From positions 1 through 64,000 of the forward strand of contig JAVTVY010019628.1 of the NCBI GenBank assembly GCA_036873755.1: DNA of 64,000 nucleotides, in the 5' to 3' direction. A program made the position numbers and the translations under genes. This DNA is from Hanleya hanleyi. Lineage: Eukaryota > Mollusca > Polyplacophora > Lepidopleurida > Hanleyidae. A model generated the notes under the pieces. It was given only the letters and a program-made list of their open reading frames with translations. It did not search any database and was not told where the DNA came from. Below are positions 55,826-64,000 of the stretch, piece by piece (the first letter of the stretch is position 1; each line of letters starts with the position of its first letter).

Positions 55826-57955
55826 CAGCCAGAGGATGCTAGGTCCCCCGCCAAAATGGCAGCAATATTTATAAGCGCTGTCGGTTTCAGAAGATATTCA
55901 TGAGGATAGCAACAGCTACTTCACAGGCGTAAGAAGCAGAGGGGTCTTTCCACCTTCCCAGGTTTTGAGATCAACTCCGAATGGCTGACTGAATGTTGAT
56001 TGCTACTGTAATATATTTTCTTTACCATGTAGCATGAAAATTATGTAACCGAAATGCAACCCCAAGGGACAATTCATGGCATATTATCTGCAAACAAAAT
56101 TTGACAAGAATATGAAGGCATCCTCAACCTATTGCCCAGAAACCAAATTTAGACTTTGCCACAAGGAGTCACCACCTGTAGGTGCAAGCAGGCAAAACAC
56201 AATCCCAAATGACATCTCATGTCATGGTATCGGCATATGAACTTTGAGACTCTGAAGAGGGGTCTTCAAGTTATTGCCGGTACTAGATGCCCACCGGTGT
56301 TCATGTTATTTGGGGCGGGTCACATATGAATACAAAATTTGAGAATAATCTGATGAGCAGTTGCCAAACTATTGCCCGGAAACAAATTTTTCCACCAGGA
56401 GACGCCACCTGTAGGCAGAAGCGGGAAAAATACAATCCCAAGGAACATGGTATCGTGGGGACATCTGCATACCAAATTTGAGAAGAATCCGATGAGGGTC
56501 CTCAAGTTATTGCCCAGAAACCAAATGTAGATTTTGACACCAGGTGACGCCACCTCTAGGCGCAAGTCAGTGAAATGCATTATCAAGCGACATCTTATGT
56601 CACGGTACATTCATACAAAATTTGAGAAGAATCCGATGGTCAGTTCTCAAGTTATTACCCGGAAACGAATTTGTGATGTTGCCACCAGGTGGCGCCACCT
56701 GTGAGTGCAAGTGAGCGAAAGGCAATCCCAAGCAACAGCTCCTGGCATGGTAAATGCATGCCAAATTTGAGAAGAATCCGATGAGCCGCAACATTTCTCA
56801 TGTTACCCAGAAAGGTACATATGTAGGATATTTCAAAGAAATTCGACCAAGTGTTTCTAAGTTATCACTTGCAGCATGGAATAATGGAATGAACTCTAGT
56901 GGCGCCACCTCCGGGTGGATTTTGCTGAAACGCATCACCAACGGTGTTTTGTCGCAGGGAATGCATTTACCAAATTTCGAAGAAATCCGACAAATTGTTC
57001 GAAAGTTATCGCTCGCAAAGGATTTGAACAAACATGGACATGCATTAAAGATTGGAACAAGACCCAGTGGCGCCACCTACAGGCGGATCTTGCTGAAACG
57101 TAATACAAGCGACGTCTTGTCGCAAAGAATGCAGATGCCAAATTTCGGAGGAATCCGACAAAGCATTTAGGAGTTATCGCTTACGCAGTATTTGCACGGA
57201 CATGCACTAAATATTGGAACAAGACCCAGTGGCGCCACCTACAGGCGGATCTTGCTGAAACGTAATACCAACAGACGTCTTGTCGCAAAGAATGCAGATG
57301 CCAAATTTCGGAGGAATCCGACAAAGCATTTAGGAGTTATCGCTTATGAAGCATTTGCACGAACATCCACGGACATGCACTAAAGATTGGAACAAGACCC
57401 AGTGGCACCACCTACAGGCGGATCTTGCTGAAACATAATACCAACAGACGTCTTGTCGCAAAGAATGCAGATGCCAAATTTCGGAGGAATCCGACAAAGC
57501 ATTTAGGAGTTATCGCTTACGAAGTATTTGCACGGACATGCACTAAAGATTGGAACAAGACCCAGTGGCGCCACCTACAGGCGGATCGTGCTGAAACGTA
57601 ATACCAAGAGACATCTTGTCGCAAAGAATGCAGATGCCAAATTTTGGAGGAATCCGACAAAGCATTTAGAAGTTATTGCTTACGAAGTATTTGCACGGAC
57701 ATGTCCGTACATGTCCGTGCATGCACGGACACATAGAAGCAAGATCCCAGTGGCGCCACCTACAGGCGGATCATGCTGAAACGTAATACCAAGAGACGTC
57801 TTGTCGCAAAGAATGCAGATGCCAAATTTTGGAGGAATCCGACAAAGCATTTAGAAGTTATTGCTTACGAAGTATTTGCACGGACATGCACGGACACATA
57901 GAAGCAAGAACCATTTTAAAGTCCCCGGCCGCGTTGCGGCGGGGGACAAAAACGC
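55826..57955 (+). mobile_element. Helentron/pearl-like element family A, copy 2 (complete)
   Basis: 2.13 kb. Start cagccagaggatgctag then gtcccccgcc (55843-55852); end ggcgggggac (57938-57947) then aaaaacgc. These two 10-mers are exact inverses lying just inside the ends (subterminal inverted repeats). The left half has degenerate units around 'ccaaatttgagaagaatccg'. The right half has seven units with the gtggcgccac palindrome (56691, 56899, 57068, 57230, 57400, 57565, 57751) and 'cttgtcgcaaagaatgcaga'. A terminal hairpin (gtccccggccgc / gcggcgggggac) closes it. No protein is encoded, so it is non-autonomous. Subterminal repeats, tandem core and 3' hairpin fit Helentron-derived elements called pearl in oysters; this is inference from layout. 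Confidence 0.75.
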
Positions 57956-58513
57956 ACCATCACGGGCTGTGGCTTCTTCACTGTTGGGAGTCTATGGGTA
58001 TTAATGAGCCACATGGACTCTGTGATATTTCCCATTTTTACCTCCGTCGATCAGACGGAGGTCTAGGAGCGCAACGTGAAATCTCCCGCCAAATAATTGT
58101 CATATGGGGAACCCACGACTCGTGTGATTTCCAATATGGATTGCAATGGTTCCCGACGAAATTTTGAAAAGTTTCTGGACACAAATGAATGCTTACGTCA
58201 CAAAAGGTGTGTATCCTTTGCAGCGCTTCCACCGGATCTCTTTATTCGAGGGTACTAAATTCGCGCGTGTACTTACAGCTTCGCGCTGGTACAGATGACC
58301 GGTATGCGAGGTAAAGACAAACCTGCGCTTTCATAAAAAGTAAATTTTCACGAAAGAAAAACTCGCATTCCAGATAGTATAATTGGAAACTTCCTCGAGA
58401 ATCTCTGAATCGGCAAAAAGATAAAGGACGAATGTCATTCACCAGGATGCGAGTCGGAAGTGAGAAGTCAAATTCAAAGTCAGAGGTCAAAAACGTAAAA
58501 CTCCGAAGAACTC
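57956..58513. other. intergenic, nothing recognised
   Basis: No supported gene. Confidence 0.4.
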
Positions 58514-59819
58514 TCTCGGCTTTTTCTTTTCTTTTTTTTTTAGTTGGGGGGGGTGAGGGTTGGGGAGATAGCGACTGAAAAAATATATCTTCCCATGCTT
58601 CAATCGTTATCTGTGAATCCGATCAACAACCTAGCCGGATAATCTGTCAAAAATTATCCGTCGTCTGGGTAAGGTTGAAGGGTCATCGGAAGCTCGAACT
58701 GTGATACAGGCAAAAACTGTTGTTGTAGTCTGGAAAAATAACTCTGCCTCACGAGGCGCTCTCTCGGCTTTTTCTTTTCCTTTTGTTTGAAGATGGGGGG
58801 GGGAGATAGCGACTGGAAATATATATCTTCCCATGATACTTCAATCGTGCGCTCATGAATTCCACGGAAAAGCGGACATTGCTAAACAGCCCTTTTTCGC
58901 ATAAAATTCACTCCACATTCTGTCGTAGACCCTATATTAGCATGCTGTTTGTTCTATTCGCTTCCTATGATCCCCGGGAACAAGCCAATAATAGAGAAGA
59001 TGTGTTTTAATAGCGAAATATTTTTCCCGCAATTTTTTAACATGAAGATCTCGGGAAATTCCAAATTGTCAAAGAAGAAAAATTGCACTTTACTGACATC
59101 TGCAGAAAAGATATGCATGTGGCGGGAGCTGTATACCTTAGTAAAAATAAGAGGTCAGAGTTTTAATTTTCTAAGTAGAAGACATAAATTCACTCTAGGA
59201 ATATTTTTTTGAAGAAAATGTGTAATTAATAAAGCACTTTTACCGATAAGATTTAAAAAGCGCACTCGTGATTCCATCACGATTTTTTGTCGATTCCGTC
59301 ACGGACTAGATTTAACCTCTGGGATGATCCAGTCGCGTTTTTCTCACGATGAAAAAAATCTTATCATCCTTGGGTACTGTATGTTAGTAAGAGATGTCAT
59401 ATAAGAATAGTCAGATGAAACAGAGCAGCAAAAAAATAGACAAGCAACACTAGTCAAGAGTCATGTCCGTTCAGGTGATTCCGTCACGAACATTTCGAAG
59501 CATGATTTACTGAAAATGCTGGATCATCTGTAGATTTTTCATGGATCCGTAAACAGATGTCATATAGAATAGCAAACTAAACTTGAAACTACATGGGTAT
59601 GACCACGGAACTTCCGAGTACATGACTTTGAATAAAGAAAAAGTCTTCCCAACGGTGATTCCGTCACGGTGGAATTCATGATCTGTGAATCCGATCAACA
59701 ACCTAGCCGGACAACCTGTCAAAAATTATCCGTCGTCTGGGTAAGGTTGAAGGGTCATCGGAAGCTCGAACTGTGATACAGGCAAAAACTGTTGTTGTTG
59801 TAGTCTAGAAAAATAACTG
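58514..59819 (+). repeat. cluster of local direct repeats
   Basis: Block 1 (ctctcggctttttcttttc ... gagatagcgactg ... cttcccatg) occurs at 58514-58607 and 58760-58858. Block 2 (atctgtgaatccgatcaaca ... gcaaaaactgttgttg) occurs at 58608-58743 and 59683-59819, with about 95% identity. 'gattccgtcacg' words occur at 59274, 59293, 59473 and 59656. Local duplication of unknown origin. Confidence 0.75.
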
Positions 59820-61105
59820 GCATGCACTCTATGGAGAAGGGCCTCGTGAGGCACAAAGTGCAATTCTTTGTTGTTGTTTATCTGCAATTCCGCTCAACTC
59901 GATGGGTATCTTTCACTTGTTCTCACAGTTGCCTGGCCTGTGTGATATTGGGTGGTCGAAGTCTACGTATAGTTTTTTTCAATAAATTATGGAAATTAAT
60001 ATAAACATATATACAGATATTTTTTTAAATAGATTTTTTTATAAGTGTATTTCTCTTTGATCTTTGGCTCAATTAAAGTCATTCTCTAAAATGTGAAGCC
60101 GAGTTAATACAGTTTTTAATTATCTACCAAACCCTGTCCTCTATGACATAGAATAAAAGAGAAGTTGGGAATAGAACCGCTCAACACAGTCATTTCTAAA
60201 CATCAAGTTGTACATAAGTATTTTTACTTACTCTGTACAAGCTGAGGGCATTTTTGTGGCTTTTGAAAATTTTGAGATTTTTGCGAGTCTGTCCATATTT
60301 AACTAAGCGACGTCCAAGCGAGCTAATGTACGCGCGTTATATTCATATCAAGTAAGGTGCGGCTTATGTTCAATGAGGCTTGGAATGTTTATACAATTAA
60401 TTTTCTTCTCACTGTTGCACAATAAATATTTGCTGCGTGGAATCCAGTCATTTGTTCCATAGGGGCAATATTCTCATCAGCCATCACCATTCAATGTGAA
60501 TGTGATACATGTACAAGTCCATGGTCATTGATACAGTAAGATGAAGGCGAAGGTGACCTGTAACACCAGTATACAAAATTATACCGAGCGCATTGAATCC
60601 TCATCATATGATGTTGAGACAGATCAGAACGAAGTGTCGGTAAAATCAGGTGTGTTTTGAAGAGCATTCTCTCATCAATGATGATGCTATACTGTACACA
60701 TACAAAATATGAAGTGTTGCTGTGTTGGGCCTATAGCACAAAATCACAAGCAAGTTGGTACAACTAGGCACACAGGGTCTAATTTCTGTCGCTAACGTGT
60801 TGATTTGGGTGAGGGGATCCTCTCATGGGGAGGTGTGGGTGGGATGGGGCCTAATGTCTCAAGCACTTTTCCAGGTTTTCCATCAATATACTCTATTCCA
60901 TACCCCAATATTTCAAGCACGTCAAATCAAACAAAAATTATTTGCTGGGAATGTGACTTTCACATCCCTGTCTGGACATGCTAGTGAGGAACCCTCAATC
61001 CCAGATTAATTACCATTGATGAAGCTAACGTCCAACAAATGCAAAATTGAGCTTGGCATCCGGCCGTTATGTTATATCCTGTTGCCTCGACGGAGGTCTT
61101 TGCGC
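59820..61105. other. intergenic, nothing recognised
   Basis: No supported feature. Confidence 0.4.
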
Positions 61106-61504
61106 TCATCCAGCGCTTGTTTCAACAAATAGTTCTCTTACTACATTTTCCGTGTTTTCCTGGTCGCTCTTTTGGTCCAATCCATGTATTACTAAGTTGT
61201 ATTTCCTGTCATGCGATTCAAGCTCTAACACTTTTTGTTTTAGCTGTCTAATTTCCTCCTGTTGTTTTGTCACCATTTTCGGAAAATCTTTCTCGCTCAG
61301 ATAATTCAACTTCTCCTCGAATACTTCCATGGTGGCTTCAAAATCATCCTGTCTATCAGATAAGAGTTTTTGTTCGCCCCGTACCCGTTTCAAATCCACT
61401 TGAATGTCGTCAACTCTCGTTGTAATTTTTGAGTCCATTTTTAACATCAGCGATTTCAATTCGGCAATGTCGTCCGAGGTCGCCATTTTGACCGTGCTCG
61501 CCAT
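61106..61504 (-). pseudogene. L1/Tx1-type ORF1, N-terminal coiled-coil fragment
   Basis: 132 codons starting MASTVKMATSDDIAELKSLM. Heptad-rich coiled coil follows (DDIQVDLKRVRGEQKLLSDR, EEKLNYLSEKDFPK, QEEIRQLKQKVLELE), then SHDRKYNLVIHGLDQKSDQE, the start of the RRM-like domain. L1 ORF1 proteins trimerise through such a coil and bind element RNA. The frame ends at 61106 inside the RRM. The start codon lies in AAAATGGCG, a YY1-like context often seen at L1 5' ends. It may be the other half of the fragment at 55530-55825. Confidence 0.65.
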
Positions 61505-61809
61505 TCAGTACACAAGTCAGCAAACCAAGTCAATGTCACTATTTTTTCACGAATCCCGATCAGATATTGAGCAGATTTACTTATCAGTATAAGCAGGGAT
61601 ATCACAATACCATTTGTATAGCGAAAATTTTCAGTATGGCGGTCGTCATTCAATATGTGCTGGGCTCAGCTCGGACACAGTAAAATCACCGTCTTGTCGG
61701 TTCCGCCATCTTATAAAATACGTATTTTATATGTGTGAACATGGCCGTGTCTGTGCCAACGTCTCACGTACTTCAAGGGTAGAGGATTTGGATACAGGCG
61801 TCAAATTTT
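61505..61809. other. possible LINE B 5' UTR
   Basis: On the minus strand upstream of the ORF1 start; contains an aagatggcggaacc word (61699-61712), a YY1-type site. Otherwise unassigned. Confidence 0.3.
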
Positions 61810-61868
61810 CGCGTCCATAATCCAAAGACATAATTCACATAGCTTCATTTTCACCAAATTCAAACTAT
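61810..61868 (-). mobile_element. diverged PLE family 1 pseudo-LTR scrap P9
   Basis: gcgtccataatccaaagac ... caccaaattcaaa matches the pseudo-LTR with several changes. Only about 60 bp. Confidence 0.6.
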
Positions 61869-62529
61869 CACCTGGGGATTAATGTCCCATCCTGGGGAAG
61901 AGTGTCCGTGTTTCATTTGTTGATATGAAGATTATTTGGGAAGAGCGGGTATGATGTTTTTTGGAGGTGAGAGGGTGTGGGTAGCTTGAGTAGGATTGGC
62001 TGGTTCGATGACGTAACAAGGAAATTTAGTCGGGTAGCATTGTACCGATTTGCTTTGCTTTCAAAATGTTTTGACCATGGAGAATATTTTGTCGTGCAAA
62101 GCAAAATCCTTTCTGTGCGATTTAGAGCAACACACGATGAAACATTAAGGATGAGAAATCCCTCAGTAATAGAATATATTCCGTGGTGGGGGGGGGAGGC
62201 GGGAATCAGAATTTGGCTGAGGACGTCACGGCGTGACGTGTGGAGCTCCGAGTATCCGAGCAAGCACGCACATTGCCCGACGAAATATAGCACCAATATT
62301 TTGACATTTTCACGTGCATGGTCACTGAGGACTTCGAATATATATAACCGTTGCCTCGAGACGACATCGGGTGCATGAGCACTCGTTTAAGGTGTGTGTT
62401 TTGGCCAAAAATGTGGTGCAGGGTATCTGTTGAAAACTCTCAGTATGTACAGACCTAGGGTTGTTGTCATGACAGTAGTCTCACACAGACTGTCACCGTC
62501 CAGTTATAGTAGACAATGCGTATTATTCC
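61869..62529. other. intergenic, nothing recognised
   Basis: No supported feature. Confidence 0.4.
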
Positions 62530-62625
62530 GCAAATTGGGCCGGAAGTGACCTCGGTTCCAGCGCCATTGTGCTTCCGGTACATTTTGTGTGCATGCGCAT
62601 TGTAAAAAGTAGCTTCCGTTGAGGT
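62530..62625. promoter_or_regulatory. promoter-like cluster of ETS and NRF1-type sites
   Basis: Within 90 bp: ggccggaagtgacc (ETS, 62538-62551), gcttccggta (inverted ETS, 62571-62580), gtgcatgcgcat (NRF1-like, 62589-62600) and agcttccgtt (62611-62620). Such clusters mark broad housekeeping promoters in animals. No gene is visible on either side inside the window, so the target is unknown. Confidence 0.3.
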
Positions 62626-63788
62626 GATTGTGGCGTCTCAGCGGTCAAAGGTCAATATTAATACGCATTCTCTACTACTATTCCCTGTGCTTAACCTTAC
62701 ACATTGGAACGGTGTGAGTCTACATATTTTACATCTAGAAGTACGGGTCGCTCCTTCTCCGCTACGTTACAAACTACGGTCAAGTATTCGATTATGTTTC
62801 TCCCCTACTGTGTACATAGTTTGAGTATTTCTGGTACACACTGTGGCACATACACGCACATAGACACTATTGTGTACTTTCTAAAATACACAGAATGGTG
62901 TGTTTATATTGCATACATTCGTTTGTATTCTCGGTACACGGGTTTACCACAAGAGTTGGACAACTCCAAAAGGTCTCAATATAGCTCATACATTTGTTAA
63001 ATATCTTCAGTAATAATGATAGTAACTTCGCTCCAACATCTGAAACGCCACATAGAGATGCCTTGGCCATGCACACGTTCATCTGTTACCAGTAGGCCTG
63101 ATCAGGATTGTACAAATCGAATGCCTTCGATATATATATACACCTATATTACGTAAAATGTGTATCGGTGGTACATATAGGTGTCTGGGCATATTTTTTT
63201 TACAACGACTGTGACCCAAACTGCGCTCAAAACAAACATGGCTTTGAGCATAACATTTCAGATTTTTAGACTCCGACCAACCCAATATTTCAGTGTCATA
63301 TTGGTTAATTTTGATATTACTCAAAGCGTACTGAAGAATTGATTAGCAATAAATTAATTTTACATTCAAAGGAAAACAAACGCGTAAAAGAAGTGTGAGA
63401 TTGCGAGATATGTTTCGCCTGTCATAGAGCGTATGCCACTGAAATAGGGATTATAATATTATACAATTTAGTAGCGACTGGTACAAGTATAGCGACAGAA
63501 GATATATAACAACAGTGGTATGGTATTTTCACAAGGATCAATTATACCATAATCACTGTTTTAGAGAATATAGCAGTTAACGAAGCGCATACAAATTACA
63601 TTCTGACAAGATGACATCATGATGACGTCATCAAAATAATCTTTTGAATTGTCCCTTCCTTTTTGATTAGAGTGTGGCTTATAATTAGAGAGATACACTT
63701 GTGACCCAAGGTTAGCCATAATACCATTAGTCATTTTACCTCGGTCTGTTAGGGTTAAACTGCATGCCAATAATTATACATATTAGAT
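62626..63788. other. intergenic, nothing recognised
   Basis: No supported feature. Confidence 0.4.
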
Positions 63789-64000
63789 CCACACTCTTAA
63801 AACTAAAGTGTTGTATACAACATTTATAATGTTGTATACAACACTTTGATAAGTGTGGAGGAGGGAAAACATTTGTAAATGTTAATTTAACACTTTCGAA
63901 AGTGTTGCTGGTTTCAACACTTTGTAAAGTGTTGGATTTCAACATTTTAAAAGTGTTATGATCTCGTTTCTAACCTTTATAAATGTTGAATTCTGACACT
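63789..64000. repeat. hairpin and run of AACACTTT/AAAGTGTT palindromes
   Basis: 63805-63824 and 63828-63847 are perfect 20-bp inverted repeats (aaagtgttgtatacaacatt and its complement, 3 nt apart). Then follow perfect palindromes aacatttgtaaatgtt (63868-63883), aacactttcgaaagtgtt (63889-63906) and caacactttgtaaagtgttg (63915-63934), and weaker ones to the window edge. All share AACAyTTT/AAArTGTT half-sites but have different centres. Probably the end of a foldback or MITE-like element continuing past the window. Confidence 0.7.

Noticed and set aside
56754..58167. Open frames of 60-140 codons over the second tandem array
   Set aside because: Same reason: read-through of the repeat units, in several frames at once.
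1..64000. tRNA, rRNA or snRNA genes
   Set aside because: No cloverleaf with A/B box pairs and no conserved rRNA or snRNA block noticed by eye. A tRNAscan/Infernal run would be needed to exclude degenerate copies.

Overview
This 64 kb window looks like animal nuclear DNA, most likely from a mollusc and possibly a gastropod. It is AT-rich and intron-scale, with no operons or bacterial-style genes. Nearly every long open frame is a decayed retroelement. The repeat families also fit molluscs: an RNase H-bearing LINE ending in (CT)n, Penelope-like elements, and non-autonomous elements built on ~165 bp tandem cores. I found no convincing host protein-coding gene, rRNA, tRNA or CRISPR array.

Layout. 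(1) 0-26 kb: eleven 5'-truncated copies of one LINE (called LINE C here; only its RNase H and C-terminal zinc domain survive), interleaved with pieces of one Penelope-like element (PLE family 1) in both orientations. At 20.7-25.0 kb there is a four-layer nest: LINE C holds a 3.7 kb DNA transposon with TAA target duplication, which holds a PLE, which holds a fragment of a second PLE family. (2) 26-33 kb: an inverted pair of PLE pseudo-LTRs, then the most complete PLE (27231-30919, minus strand), then a three-unit tandem array of PLE family 2. (3) 37-42 kb and 55.8-58 kb: two Helentron/pearl-like tandem-repeat elements of one family (A), plus one of a second family (B). Between the two parts of the first A copy is an 892 bp LINE A fragment flanked by 153 bp identical direct repeats. 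(4) 43.5-48.5 kb: LINE A, with ORF1 zinc knuckles and ORF2 endonuclease, RT and RNase H. (5) 50.5-55.8 kb: LINE B, an L1/Tx1-like element; an ORF1 amino-terminal fragment lies at 61.1-61.5 kb. (6) 58-64 kb: non-coding, with a promoter-like ETS/NRF1 cluster and a terminal run of short palindromes.

The most interesting system is the Penelope-like element. Its GIY-YIG endonuclease lies amino-terminal to the RT, joined through a CxC linker (the Naiad-type arrangement). A single in-frame UGA separates endonuclease and RT. About 0.1 kb after the RT stop there is a stem-loop with SECIS-like features: ATGA, an A-rich apical loop about 11-12 nt later, and TGA on the return strand. Its stem covaries between two element families. 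Together these suggest a selenocysteine-encoding retrotransposon. The same copy carries a dense, strand-biased A-to-G pattern resembling ADAR-type RNA editing fixed into DNA. All these elements are broken copies; none looks active.
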